A stretch of DNA of 37,599 bases from an uncultured Muribaculaceae bacterium (GTDB taxonomy: Bacteria; Bacteroidota; Bacteroidia; Bacteroidales; Muribaculaceae): positions 1-37,599 of the forward strand of contig CAJUOB010000027.1 in assembly GCA_910587915.1 (NCBI GenBank), written 5' to 3'. The position numbers and the translations under genes are program-made. Positions within the stretch are counted from its first letter, which is position 1; every line of letters begins with the position of its first letter. The notes under the pieces were generated by a model. The model ran no database searches, was not told the DNA's origin, and was given only the letters and a program-made list of their open reading frames with translations. Below are positions 24,426-32,922 of the stretch, one piece after another.

Positions 24426-25382
24426 ATGAAAAGATTAATTGCAACATTAACAGTCATCACAATATGCATCGGAGCGTCGGCCCAGCGCTCGGAGCAACTG
24501 CCGTTTGGAGATTTCAACTCATGGGTTACCCGAAATATTAAGGAATCTCGCGTTATCGGCGGCGAGGTGAAGCAGGTGTACGCTGTTGGGCCAACCAAGA
24601 CCATTGATGGAGATGAACCTTACACCAACCAGGGTGGCTCGCCATGGGCTTCGTCGAATGTCATGGCTAAGGTGATGGGAATAACCAAGACGAGCAATGC
24701 CGTATATCCCGACGACCGCGCTCCCGGAAATAAATGCGCGAAGCTCTGCACACAGATGGAGTCGTGCAAGGCTATCGGGCTTATTAATATCGACGTGATG
24801 GTGGCAGGGACACTATTCCTCGGTCAGATGTTCGAACCTATAAAGTCGACGTCCGATCCATACTCCAAGATGGAGATGGGTATACCATTCGCCAAGAGGC
24901 CTAAAGCTCTGTGCTACGACTATAAACTCATAGTGCCGGCCGGTGCCGGAATGGTATATTCGAGTGGCTTCGGCAAGAAGAAAACCTATAAAGGGACCGA
25001 CAAGGCCGAGGTTTTCATCATCCTTCAGCGCCGTTGGGAGGATGAAGACGGTAATCTATACGCCAAGCGTGTTGGTACGGGACGGGAGCTGTTGGGAAAA
25101 TCGACCAACGGATGGGTTTCCGGGCATAAACTGACGGTGAACTACGGCGATATCACCGGTAAGCCATTCTATAAGCCTTATATGGGCCTTATCTCGGGTG
25201 AAAACAGCTACTATGCCCGCAATTCGAAGGGTAAGATGGTGCCTGTGCAGGAAGTGGGATGGGATGAAGCCACTGCTACGCCGACACATCTTATTGTGAT
25301 GTTTTCCTCGGGCAGCGGTAAGCCATATACCGGTACTCCGGGGATGACGCTGTGGGTCGACAATGTGGCCATGGCCTATTGA
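24426..25382 (+). CDS. Exported PCMD-domain-like protein
   Basis: A 318-residue protein with a signal peptide (1-19, ASAQ) and a beta-rich domain typical of Bacteroidetes proteins called putative carbohydrate metabolism domain (PCMD, PF13201). Matching elements are FNSWV, YTNQGGSPWASSN, a lipid-exit-like AGTLFLGQMF, GIPFAKRPKALCYDYKLIVPAG and a final TPGMTLWVDNVAMAY. The domain is a beta-sandwich thought to bind or process glycans; there is no clear active site. It is promoted separately from the beta-helix lipoprotein upstream. Its stop overlaps the end of recQ by 7 nt (convergent). The family call is from memory of the pattern. Confidence 0.68.
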   Translation: MKRLIATLTVITICIGASAQRSEQLPFGDFNSWVTRNIKESRVIGGEVKQVYAVGPTKTIDGDEPYTNQGGSPWASSNVMAKVMGITKTSNAVYPDDRAPGNKCAKLCTQMESCKAIGLINIDVMVAGTLFLGQMFEPIKSTSDPYSKMEMGIPFAKRPKALCYDYKLIVPAGAGMVYSSGFGKKKTYKGTDKAEVFIILQRRWEDEDGNLYAKRVGTGRELLGKSTNGWVSGHKLTVNYGDITGKPFYKPYMGLISGENSYYARNSKGKMVPVQEVGWDEATATPTHLIVMFSSGSGKPYTGTPGMTLWVDNVAMAY

Positions 25383-27196
25383 TGGAATGCCGCAATAGCA
25401 CGCAGGAACTCCGGTCCGTATCTGCGGGCCTTGTATTCGCCGACACCGCTTACGCTCAGGAACTCGAACTCATCGTTGGGGCGGCGTATGGCCATGTCGA
25501 GCAATGAACTATCGGAAAATATGATATAAGGCGGACGGCCTTCGCGCTTGGCGATGGCTGCCCGCACTGTTTTGAGATGCTCGAATAGACCACGGGCAGC
25601 CGTCTCGTCGACGGCAGTCCGTGCCGGCTCCGGTTTCTTTTTCTCGTTAGCAGCAGCTGCGCTGTAGCGCGACAGGGTGAGATGCGCCTCACCCCGTAGT
25701 ATCTTCATACCGAAATCGGTGACACGCAGGTGGTTTCCGTCGTCGTAGGCAATCTCGAACACGCCGAGCTGAATCATCTGCTGGATGTAGTCGTTCCACT
25801 CGCGGACACTCATGTCGCGTCCGGCTCCGAAAGTTTTGATGCGGTCGTATCCGGCGGCGCGTATGTCGGCGCGATCGGCACCTCTGAGGATATTCACCAG
25901 TGTGAACACTCCGATGTTGGTCCAACCGGTGCGGGCTACGGCGCTGATAGCTTTCTGGGTGGCTACTGTGGCATCGAATCGTTCCGGCGGCTCGAGGCAT
26001 ACGTCGCAGTTGCCGCAGTCGCAGTCGGTGGATTCGCTGAAATACGACAGCAGTATGCGACGGCGGCACACGCGAGCTTCTGCGTAGGCTCGCATACGCT
26101 CGAGTTTCTCCATGTTGATAGCCTGGCGCCCTGACTCCTGAGCGAAATTCCGCCTGGCAATTATATCGGCCACGCTATGGAACAGCACGGCCTCAGCCGG
26201 AAGCCCGTCGCGGCCGGCACGGCCTATTTCCTGATAGTAGCTTTCGATGTTGGATGGTAGATTGTTGTGCACGACCCAACGGATATTGCTCTTGTCGATG
26301 CCCATGCCGAATGCTATGGTGGCGCATACAACCTGCGCGGTTCCGTCGAGAAAGGCTTTCATCGACTCACTGCGTGCGGCGGCGTCCATACCGGCATGAT
26401 AGCGCACCGACCGTACTCCGGCTGCCAGGAGCGATTTATGCAGAGAATCGACCCCTGACCGCGAGAGGCAATAGGCCACACCGGAGTCGGTAGGGTATTT
26501 CCGGGCGAGGGCTGCGATGAACCGCACGCGGTCGCGTGCACCGGGATTATTATATGCCCGAAGGGAAATGTTCGGGCGGTCGAAGGAGCTTATATAAGTG
26601 AACGGTTGGTGAAGCCCGAGCTGACGGGCGATGTCATCGCGGGTGAGGCGGTCGGCGGTAGCCGTAAGCGCTATTACCGGAACACCAGGGCGAAGTTCCT
26701 TGAGCCGGGCCAGTCCGGTATAGTCGGGTCGGAAATCGTGTCCCCACTGTGATATGCAGTGTGCCTCGTCGATGGCGAACAGACTTATGTCGAGGCGGCT
26801 CCAGTTCTCGATTTCGGCGAGCAGCCGTTCGGGCGATATGTACAGCATCTTCAGTCGGCCGGCGAATGCCGCGTTGAGAATCTGGCGGTTGTAGCTCTCG
26901 GGCTGGTTGGAATGGATAGCAGCCGCTGGGATGCCGTTGGCCACCAACGCCTGCGTCTGATCCTGCATCAGAGCAATAAGAGGCGAAACGACCACAGCAC
27001 AACCTCTCTCGGCCAGAAGCGCCGGCATCTGATAGCAAATAGACTTTCCTCCGCCGGTGGGCATGAGCACCAGAGCATCGCGACCGGAGCATACCGACTC
27101 GATGATGTCGTACTGTCCCGGCCTGAACGACCTATAGCCATAGAAGCGGGCAAGCAGTCCCAATGCCCTCGATTTTAAATCTTCGTTCGCAATCAT
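25376..27196 (-). CDS. recQ: ATP-dependent DNA helicase RecQ
   Basis: 3'-5' helicase for recombination and replication-fork repair. It has 606 residues, normal for bacterial RecQ. FRPGQ (about 25) is motif 0. MPTGGGKS (45-52, Lys51) is Walker A. DEAH (143-146) with CISQWGHDFRPDY follows. GRAGRDG (about 327) is motif VI. A Cys cluster (CRRRILLSYF, then DCDCGNCDVC) binds zinc, a winged-helix region follows, and a C-terminal HRDC domain (about 540-606) includes SSLLDMAIRRP. The ATG lies exactly 4 nt after a -7 box, so the transcript may be leaderless. It is downstream of the holin-like gene on the same strand. Confidence 0.95.
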   Translation of the reverse strand: MIANEDLKSRALGLLARFYGYRSFRPGQYDIIESVCSGRDALVLMPTGGGKSICYQMPALLAERGCAVVVSPLIALMQDQTQALVANGIPAAAIHSNQPESYNRQILNAAFAGRLKMLYISPERLLAEIENWSRLDISLFAIDEAHCISQWGHDFRPDYTGLARLKELRPGVPVIALTATADRLTRDDIARQLGLHQPFTYISSFDRPNISLRAYNNPGARDRVRFIAALARKYPTDSGVAYCLSRSGVDSLHKSLLAAGVRSVRYHAGMDAAARSESMKAFLDGTAQVVCATIAFGMGIDKSNIRWVVHNNLPSNIESYYQEIGRAGRDGLPAEAVLFHSVADIIARRNFAQESGRQAINMEKLERMRAYAEARVCRRRILLSYFSESTDCDCGNCDVCLEPPERFDATVATQKAISAVARTGWTNIGVFTLVNILRGADRADIRAAGYDRIKTFGAGRDMSVREWNDYIQQMIQLGVFEIAYDDGNHLRVTDFGMKILRGEAHLTLSRYSAAAANEKKKPEPARTAVDETAARGLFEHLKTVRAAIAKREGRPPYIIFSDSSLLDMAIRRPNDEFEFLSVSGVGEYKARRYGPEFLRAIAAFHQ

Positions 27197-27200
27197 GTGG

Positions 27201-27208
27201 CAAAATTA
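27201..27208 (-). promoter_or_regulatory. -7 box directly abutting recQ
   Basis: Minus-strand TAATTTTG, then CCAC and the ATG at 27196. The box lies in the 16-nt gap between the holin-like gene and recQ. No -33 match is seen. Confidence 0.5.
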
Positions 27209-27212
27209 ATGA

Positions 27213-27665
27213 TTATTTTTCATTGAGGTAGCGGTCGGTTTTGTCGGCGAGGTATTTGCGTGCTTTAGCGGCCCACTTGGCGTCGCTGCAGGTCGATTCG
27301 TTTTCGAGCACCGACATTAGTTGCCATATGAAAATGAGTACGCCGGCCATATTCAGCGCACTATGCCCTCCGGTGATAAATGCAAGAGTATCGCCAAGCG
27401 CCAAGTCGGCTCCATGCGCGACTGCGAGGACGGCGTATATACGAGCCACCGTGAGCACAGCATGGCCAAACCGTCGAGACGACAGCCGTGCGTCGCCTGT
27501 GGTTTTTCCCTTGCGGACCAAGCGCCTGCGTAGTCGCACCGCCGATACAACATCGGTTATCACCAATGCAGTGCACAGAGTGGCAACGGGGATGACCGGT
27601 TCGACAAATGCTGCGACTATGGCTGCAGCCGAGGTGACGGTGATTTTGATCTGAGTAGAGTCCAT
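27213..27665 (-). CDS. Holin-like small membrane protein
   Basis: A 150-residue protein with three or four hydrophobic stretches (about 10-40, 68-90, 97-118) and a charged, Lys-rich C-terminus (AAKARKYLADKTDRYLNEK). The arrangement AFVEPVIPVATLCTALVITDVVSAVRL..R..GK resembles the phage holin/toxin-secretion families often annotated as holins in Bacteroidales. The start at 27665 is chosen because it follows the -7 box at 27678-27685; a longer frame would begin upstream of it. No lysin, phage structural gene or att site is nearby, so a phage origin is not supported. It may be a housekeeping membrane protein. Confidence 0.6.
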   Translation of the reverse strand: MDSTQIKITVTSAAAIVAAFVEPVIPVATLCTALVITDVVSAVRLRRRLVRKGKTTGDARLSSRRFGHAVLTVARIYAVLAVAHGADLALGDTLAFITGGHSALNMAGVLIFIWQLMSVLENESTCSDAKWAAKARKYLADKTDRYLNEK

Positions 27666-27677
27666 AACTTTTTTCTG

Positions 27678-27685
27678 CAAAAATA
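27678..27685 (-). promoter_or_regulatory. -7 box of the holin-like gene
   Basis: Minus-strand TATTTTTG, 12 nt before the ATG. It is divergent to the GlmU-type promoter about 66 nt away. Confidence 0.5.
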
Positions 27686-27750
27686 TAGCTGAAAAAGTGG
27701 GTTTGATTGCAGTAAATGTCGAGTTGCGACAGAATGTCGGCGAAAAACTG

Positions 27751-27758
27751 TAATTTTG
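27751..27758 (+). promoter_or_regulatory. -7 box of the GlmU-type gene
   Basis: TAATTTTG, 21 nt before the ATG at 27780. A TTG at 27724-27726 is 24 nt upstream, a little farther than usual. Confidence 0.6.
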
Positions 27759-27779
27759 CATCGTGAAAAATAGTTTACG

Positions 27780-28928
27780 ATGAACATTATCATATACGAC
27801 GAACATGCGGTATGGGCCGACCTTCTGCCCATCACCTTTACACGCCCGGTCGGAGCTATCCGCCTCGGCATCGATACCATCGCAGAGAAATGGCAGGCTT
27901 TACTTCCCGGCGAATACTCCTGGAAAGCCGCCGAGAGCTATCTCGATGAACTTTTCCCTACCGGAATATGCGATGATGATACCCTGTATGTGTCGGGGTG
28001 TGTGGTCCCTGATGCCGGGCTTGCTTCGCGGGTGGCTGACTTGGGTCGTGGCGAGGCTCTGGTCGATGCCCGCGGACGCGTGGTGGCCCACAGAGGGTGC
28101 GACTATTCAGTGCGTGTGGAGTCGTATACCGAGGTTACGGCTGTGGAGCAGCTGTACGACATATTCATGTTCAACGCCGCTCAGATAGCAGCTGATTTCA
28201 GCCGTTTTACCGCCGGACGTGTCTCGCAGCCGCTTTCGGACACAAATACTGTGATCGGAGACCAGTCTCTCATATTTGTTGAAGACGGTGCACGTGTGGA
28301 AGGCGCGTTCCTGAACACCTCTCACGGTCCTATCTACATAGGCCGCGACGCTGAGGTGATGGAAGGCTCGATGCTGCGTGGCCCAATCGCTCTTTGCGAG
28401 CATGCCACGGTGAACATGGGCACAAAAATATATCCCGGCACTACCATCGGACCCTACTGCAAGGTTGGAGGGGAGATAAACAATGTTGTATTCCAGGGCT
28501 ATTCCAATAAGGCTCATGATGGTTTCCTTGGAAATGCCGTGATTGGGGAATGGTGCAACATAGGCGCAGGCTCTGTGGCGTCCAATCTCAAGAACGACTA
28601 TACGCCCATCCGCCTTTGGAATTATCCTACGCGTCGCTTTGCCCGCACGTCGCTGCAGTTCTGCGGTCTGATTATGGGCGACCATTCCAAGGCCGGCATT
28701 AACACGATGTTCAATACAGCCACTGTACTGGGCGTCGGGGTGAACGTGCATGGTGCTGGCTTTCCGCGAAACTTTGTGGAATCGTTCAGCGAGGGCTCTA
28801 CCTCCGGCTTCACCCGTGTGCCTGAGAAGAAATTCTTCGACATCGCCGAGCGCATGATGTCGCGCCGAGGCCGTGCTCTGACACCTGCCGACCGCCGCAT
28901 GCTCACCACACTGTATGCCGGCAATTAG
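27780..28928 (+). CDS. Bacteroidetes-type GlmU-like sugar nucleotidyltransferase/acetyltransferase
   Basis: Expected to make UDP-GlcNAc (glucosamine-1-phosphate acetylation and uridylylation) for peptidoglycan and lipid A. It has 382 residues, shorter than enteric GlmU (about 456). The N-terminus (MNIIIYDEHAVWADLLPITF, then TRPVGAIRLGI) replaces the usual LAAGxGTRM loop, as in the alternative bacterial GlmU family (TIGR03991). From about 155, left-handed beta-helix hexapeptides follow: IYIGRDAEVMEGSMLRGPI, ATVNMGTKIYPGTTIGPYCK, GFLGNAVIGEWCNIGAGSV and GDHSKAGINTMFNTATVLG. The nucleotidyltransferase half has been less studied, so its exact activity is inference. No terminator is seen in the 154-nt gap after it. 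Confidence 0.85.
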   Translation: MNIIIYDEHAVWADLLPITFTRPVGAIRLGIDTIAEKWQALLPGEYSWKAAESYLDELFPTGICDDDTLYVSGCVVPDAGLASRVADLGRGEALVDARGRVVAHRGCDYSVRVESYTEVTAVEQLYDIFMFNAAQIAADFSRFTAGRVSQPLSDTNTVIGDQSLIFVEDGARVEGAFLNTSHGPIYIGRDAEVMEGSMLRGPIALCEHATVNMGTKIYPGTTIGPYCKVGGEINNVVFQGYSNKAHDGFLGNAVIGEWCNIGAGSVASNLKNDYTPIRLWNYPTRRFARTSLQFCGLIMGDHSKAGINTMFNTATVLGVGVNVHGAGFPRNFVESFSEGSTSGFTRVPEKKFFDIAERMMSRRGRALTPADRRMLTTLYAGN

Positions 28929-29022
28929 TCTTTGGCGATTGCGGGTGTGGTGATGGCGCATTATCATAAATGAGCAGGTAGCGGCTGCAATCTATTTTGC
29001 ACAGATATTCGCAAAAAAATCT

Positions 29023-29030
29023 TATCTTTG
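29023..29030 (+). promoter_or_regulatory. Promoter -7 box of the recF-containing operon
   Basis: TATCTTTG, 52 nt before the first ATG. A TTTTG at 28995-28999 lies 23 nt upstream, slightly beyond the normal spacing. Confidence 0.6.
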
Positions 29031-29082
29031 TGCTCGATCATATACACTACTTAAATATCAACTACCCTAAGCGTCAGACAGC

Positions 29083-29718
29083 ATGCTTCCCGACAAATAT
29101 GTGATAACGATTGGCCGTACGTTCGGCAGTGGTGGCCGTGCCCTTGGCCGCGCTATAGCCGACAAACTCGGTATAGGCTTCTATGACAAGCAGTTGCTCG
29201 TGAAAGCTGCTGAAAAGGCCGGCTACAATATAGAGTATATCGAAAAGAACGATGAGCGTGCGCCGAGCGTCATGGGTAGCTCGATACCGTTCTCTTTCGG
29301 GTTCTACCCGATGTCGTGGATAGGGAATCCCGGTGGAGGAGGCTCCGATAGCACTTATTCGGCACAGTGCGATCTCATGCACGAGCTTGCGGAGTCGGAG
29401 CCATGCGTCATAGTTGGACGTAGCGCCGACTATGTGCTTCGCGACCTTCCGAATGTGGTGAATATCTTTGTGCACGCACCCATCGAGGAATGTGTGCGCC
29501 GTATCACCTCGCGCGGCGACGTGACACGCGAAACGGATGCCAAGGCTCTTGCCGAGCGAACTAATAAACTCCGTGCCAACTTCTACAACTTCTACACCGA
29601 CAAGCGCTGGGGCTATGCCGAAAGCTACGACTTGTGTGTGAATTCGGCCTTGATGCCTATAGATGCTTTGGCCGACTATGTGATTGAATTTATAAAACAA
29701 CGACTCGATAAAAAGTGA
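29083..29718 (+). CDS. Cytidylate-kinase-like protein
   Basis: A 211-residue P-loop protein of the Cytidylate_kin2 family. Residues ITIGRTFGSGGRALGRAIAD (8-27) give the GSGG-type nucleotide loop. FYDKQLL is the usual second motif and VIVGRSADYVL (about 109) a third. RITSRGD and the RANFYNFYTDKRWG stretch form the lid and arginine-rich region. Substrate is unproven; many such proteins lie beside transporters or in operons and need not be CMP kinases. It opens a seven-gene chain of overlapping frames: its stop overlaps the next start as GTGA. Confidence 0.82.
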   Translation: MLPDKYVITIGRTFGSGGRALGRAIADKLGIGFYDKQLLVKAAEKAGYNIEYIEKNDERAPSVMGSSIPFSFGFYPMSWIGNPGGGGSDSTYSAQCDLMHELAESEPCVIVGRSADYVLRDLPNVVNIFVHAPIEECVRRITSRGDVTRETDAKALAERTNKLRANFYNFYTDKRWGYAESYDLCVNSALMPIDALADYVIEFIKQRLDKK

Positions 29719-30524
29719 AAAAAGCATTTCTGGCCATCTTCGCAGCGGCTGTAGCCCTCGGAGCCAAGGCATTTACCACCGATACCATCGCGATTCCTAC
29801 ATCGTTGCTGTCCAGCCCGGAGAAAGTGACGGTAATCACCCCCGAGGGTGAGAAGAATGCAAAGTTCCCCACTGTATATATACTCAATGGCTACAGCGGC
29901 GACCACCGCGACTGGACCCGACTGACAGAGCCGCGTCTGGGCGAGCTTGCCGATCAGTACGGCATGGTATTCGTGATGCCCGACGGACGCAACAGTTGGT
30001 ATTGGGATTCTCCTGCCGACCCGAAGATGCAGATGGAGAGCTTTATTGTGAAAGAACTGGTGCCTTATATCGACGCCCACTATCCTACCAAGGCCGAAGC
30101 CGGCCAACGCGCCATCACCGGCCTCAGCATGGGCGGCCATGGTGCTATGTGGCTTGCTGCGAACCATCCGGATGTGTGGGGCAGCGTGGGAACGATGAGT
30201 GGCGGCGTAGATATTCGTCCCTTTGCCAAAAACTGGGGCATTCCCAAGCTTTTAGGCCAGTCGTACAGCGAGAATCCCGCGTTGTGGGACAGCCATACTG
30301 TGGCCGGCATCATCCCTAAGATAAAGGATGCCGGACTCAACATAATCATAGACTGCGGCAAGGACGATTTCTTCGCAGGAGTGAACGAGCAGTTGCACCG
30401 CGACCTGCTGGCGGCAAACATAGCGCACGACTATACGTCGCGCCCCGGCAATCACAGCCATAAGTACTGGGCCAATTCGATACTTTACCATCTGCTTTTC
30501 TTCAATACTGCTTTCAACAAGTGA
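29715..30524 (+). CDS. Exported alpha/beta-hydrolase esterase (esterase D/feruloyl-esterase-like)
   Basis: A 269-residue protein with a signal peptide (1-19, GAKAFTT). The alpha/beta-hydrolase core shows PTVYILNGYSGDHRDW (52-67). The nucleophile elbow GLSMGGHGA (136-144) carries Ser138. The acid is in CGKDDFF (Asp217 or Asp218) and the His in RPGNHSHKYW (His247 likely). Related enzymes cleave acetyl or feruloyl esters; the substrate is unknown. The start is GTG at 29715, within the stop of the previous gene, and its own stop overlaps the recF start as GTGA. An exported esterase in a recF operon is odd and probably reflects genome packing. Confidence 0.87.
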   Translation: MKKAFLAIFAAAVALGAKAFTTDTIAIPTSLLSSPEKVTVITPEGEKNAKFPTVYILNGYSGDHRDWTRLTEPRLGELADQYGMVFVMPDGRNSWYWDSPADPKMQMESFIVKELVPYIDAHYPTKAEAGQRAITGLSMGGHGAMWLAANHPDVWGSVGTMSGGVDIRPFAKNWGIPKLLGQSYSENPALWDSHTVAGIIPKIKDAGLNIIIDCGKDDFFAGVNEQLHRDLLAANIAHDYTSRPGNHSHKYWANSILYHLLFFNTAFNK

Positions 30525-31654
30525 TACTACAGGAGCTTACCCTTGTCAACTTCAAGAATATCGCCGGAGCGGAACTACAGTTTTCGCCCAAGGTGAACTG
30601 TTTTCTTGGTGACAATGGCATGGGCAAGAGCAACCTGCTCGACGCCCTGTACTTCATGAGCTTCTGCAAAAGTTTTACAGGTGCCACCGACCCTATGCTT
30701 GTTATGCGGGGCGGTGGCTTCGCCATGCTTAAAGGGCGCTATCAGCGCCGAGGCCTCGAGGAAGAGGTCGCGGCAGCCGTGCAGCCGGGACGCCCGAAGT
30801 CGTTCAAGCGTGGTGGCAAGGCCTACCAGCGACTGTCGCAGCACATCGGTGCGTTTCCGCTGGTGCTACTGTCACCTGCCGACATGACACTCGTCGGTGG
30901 AGAGCCGTCGGAACGTCGCAGGTTTATCGACCAGATAATTTCGCAGCGCGACGCTCCTTATCTCGATGCCCTTGTGCGCTATAATCATGCCCTTGAGCAG
31001 CGTAACAAGCTGCTCAAGCAGGAATGCGCCGACGGTTCGCTGTTCGATGCACTCGAAGCCCAGCTTGAGATTGCGGGCGACTACATATCGCGGCGACGTG
31101 TGGAAAATATAGCTCGGCTGGAGGAAATTTTCCGTCCATACTACCGTGCCATCGCCGAGTGCGATGAGCAGCCCGGCCTGAGCTATACCGGCCGGGACTA
31201 CTCGGCCGAAGGTGGCCTGGCTGAGCATCTGAGATTGTCGAGAGGACGCGACAGCATACTCCGCTACACGGCCTCGGGGCCGCATCGCGATGATATAGAG
31301 TTCTCTCTCGACGGGATGCCTCTGCGCCGGTCGGCGTCGCAAGGTCAGACAAAGACATTTACCTCGGCGTTGCGGTTTGCACAGTACGAACTTCTGCGCG
31401 AGAGCCTTGGTATAAGGCCTTTGCTGCTTCTCGATGATATTTTCGATAAGCTCGACGCAGGGCGTGTGCGCCGTATTATGGCCATAGTGGGTGGCTCCGA
31501 CTCGTTCGGACAGATTTTCATTACCGATACCAACCGGAAACATCTCGACGAGATCGTAGCCGATATACCGCAGTCGCATATATCCGATCCATACCGCCTG
31601 TGGCATGTGGAGCAGGGCCGGTTCACACCTATAGATACTCACCGAAGCCTATGA
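30521..31654 (+). CDS. recF: DNA replication and repair protein RecF
   Basis: SMC-like ATPase that helps load RecA at gaps. The 377 residues are normal. Walker A is GDNGMGKSN (30-38, Lys36), the ABC signature lies in SQGQTKTFTSALRFAQ and Walker B in PLLLLDDIFDKLD. The frame has no ATG at its head; the GTG at 30521 gives MILQELTLVNFKN, the usual RecF opening, and overlaps the esterase stop by 4 nt. The stop overlaps the DUF721 start as ATGA. Pairing of recF with a DUF721 gene is common in Bacteroidetes. No dnaA or dnaN is adjacent. Confidence 0.95.
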   Translation: MILQELTLVNFKNIAGAELQFSPKVNCFLGDNGMGKSNLLDALYFMSFCKSFTGATDPMLVMRGGGFAMLKGRYQRRGLEEEVAAAVQPGRPKSFKRGGKAYQRLSQHIGAFPLVLLSPADMTLVGGEPSERRRFIDQIISQRDAPYLDALVRYNHALEQRNKLLKQECADGSLFDALEAQLEIAGDYISRRRVENIARLEEIFRPYYRAIAECDEQPGLSYTGRDYSAEGGLAEHLRLSRGRDSILRYTASGPHRDDIEFSLDGMPLRRSASQGQTKTFTSALRFAQYELLRESLGIRPLLLLDDIFDKLDAGRVRRIMAIVGGSDSFGQIFITDTNRKHLDEIVADIPQSHISDPYRLWHVEQGRFTPIDTHRSL

Positions 31655-31941
31655 AAAGGGTAGAACCGATGCGTATCGACGCAATCCTGAAGTATATGAT
31701 CGATGCTACAGGTCTGCGGCCGGAGTTCAACCGCCGTACTGTGGAATCGGCTTGGCCCGATGTTGTGGGCAAGCATATAGCATCCTATACCGGTAAAATT
31801 TACGTTAAAGACCGCACTCTGTATGTCCAGATAGTGTCGGCGCCGCTTAAGGAAGAAATGTCCTATCTGGGCGAACTCCTTGTGCGCCAGCTCAACGAGG
31901 TTGCAGGTGCGGATGTTATCTCATCTATAAGATTCATATGA
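31651..31941 (+). CDS. DUF721 / DciA-like protein
   Basis: A 96-residue protein of the DUF721 family, whose best-known member, DciA, loads the replicative helicase DnaB in bacteria without DnaC. ESAWPDVVGKHIASYTGKIYV (about 33-53) holds the family's W.dvvG core and LYVQIVSAPLKEEMSYLG (about 58-75) the second conserved block. It is a single KH-like domain without the longer tail of some DciA proteins. The ATG at 31651 is within the recF stop, and the stop overlaps the thioesterase start (ATGA). A helicase-loader role is inferred from the family. Confidence 0.85.
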   Translation: MKRVEPMRIDAILKYMIDATGLRPEFNRRTVESAWPDVVGKHIASYTGKIYVKDRTLYVQIVSAPLKEEMSYLGELLVRQLNEVAGADVISSIRFI

Positions 31942-32372
31942 ATATACCCGAAGCTAAATTTGAATTCCGTTTCCGTACACCGGTTCAGACACGATTCAAC
32001 GATGTGGACATGTTCGGACACCTTAACAACTCGGTCTATCTGCAGTTTGCGGACCTTGCCAAGATGCGCTATTTCATGCAGTTTATGGATGGTCGGTTCG
32101 ACCCGATGCGTCTTGGATTGGTTGTGGCAAATATAAACTGTGACTTCTATCATCCGGCCTATGTCCAGGAGGAGCTCGAAGTTCTCACGGCGGTATCTTC
32201 CATCTCCATCAGCTCGCTGGTGATGGAACAGCGGATTGTAAATGCTTCGGGCGAAGTGAAGTGTATAGTCCGCACCGTGATGGTCAGCTTCGATCCGCGC
32301 ACTGCAACTTCGGTGCCTGTCACCGACCAGTGGCGCAGCGATATAAGCAACTTCGAGGGCCGTCAGCTATGA
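31938..32372 (+). CDS. Acyl-CoA thioesterase, 4HBT hot-dog fold
   Basis: A 144-residue single hot-dog domain. The helix motif RFNDVDMFGHLNNSVYLQFA (19-38) has the Asp (D22 or D24) and HxNN pattern of 4-hydroxybenzoyl-CoA/YbgC-type thioesterases. No signal peptide is present, so it is cytoplasmic. The substrate (short-chain acyl-CoA, or acyl-ACP) cannot be read from the sequence. Translation is coupled on both sides by 4-nt ATGA overlaps with the DUF721 gene and rfbC. Confidence 0.85.
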   Translation: MNIPEAKFEFRFRTPVQTRFNDVDMFGHLNNSVYLQFADLAKMRYFMQFMDGRFDPMRLGLVVANINCDFYHPAYVQEELEVLTAVSSISISSLVMEQRIVNASGEVKCIVRTVMVSFDPRTATSVPVTDQWRSDISNFEGRQL

Positions 32373-32920
32373 AATATACACCGCTTGCGCTTGAGGGAGT
32401 ATGGCTAATAGAGCCGCAGCGCCATGGCGACAGCCGCGGTTACTTCTGCGAGACTTTCCGTGCCGATAGTTTTGAGGCTGCCACAGGCATACGGCCAAAT
32501 TTCGTGCAGGACAACGAGTCGGTGTCGCGCCGTGGAGTTGTGCGAGGTCTGCATTATCAGGCCGGCGAGGCTTCTCAGGCCAAACTCGTGCGGGTGACTT
32601 CGGGCTGCATCGTCGATGTGGCCGTTGACCTGCGCCGCTCGTCGCCGACATTCGGACGGCATATATGCGTGGAGCTTTCGGCCGATAATGGGTGTCAGCT
32701 GTACATTCCCCGTGGTTTCGCACATGGATTTGCGGTGCTTTCCGAGAGTGCCCAGTTTCAATATAAGGTCGATAATTACTATAATCCCGCCGCAGAGCGA
32801 TCGCTGCGCTTCGACGATCCGACGGTGGGTGTGGAGTGGCCTGTCGCCGAACCGGATATGATACTTTCGGCCAAGGATCTTGCAGGCCGCGCTTTCGCCG
32901 ACTGCGACCTATTCGACTGA
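32369..32920 (+). CDS. rfbC: dTDP-4-dehydrorhamnose 3,5-epimerase
   Basis: Third enzyme of dTDP-L-rhamnose synthesis, a cupin. Its 183 residues are normal. Landmarks are GDSRGYFCETF (20-30), NFVQDNESVSRRGVVRGLHYQ (44-64, with catalytic His62), IVDVAVDLRRSSPTFG (81-96), LYIPRGFAHGFAVLS (111-125) and the catalytic Tyr in QYKVDNYYNP (131-140). An upstream frame opens at 32261, but the start at 32369 overlaps the thioesterase stop (ATGA) and gives the conserved N-terminus. The rfbA, rfbB and rfbD partners are not in the window, so the gene is separated from its pathway here. Confidence 0.95.
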   Translation: MKYTPLALEGVWLIEPQRHGDSRGYFCETFRADSFEAATGIRPNFVQDNESVSRRGVVRGLHYQAGEASQAKLVRVTSGCIVDVAVDLRRSSPTFGRHICVELSADNGCQLYIPRGFAHGFAVLSESAQFQYKVDNYYNPAAERSLRFDDPTVGVEWPVAEPDMILSAKDLAGRAFADCDLFD

Positions 32921-32922
32921 CT

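Noticed and set aside
27213..27665. Prophage remnant suggested by the holin-like gene
   Set aside because: No integrase, terminase, capsid, tail or lysin gene and no att-like repeats are seen near it.
32369..32920. rfbC as a sign of an O-antigen or rhamnose cluster
   Set aside because: No rfbA, rfbB, rfbD or glycosyltransferase is found on either side; the neighbours are a thioesterase and rmuC.
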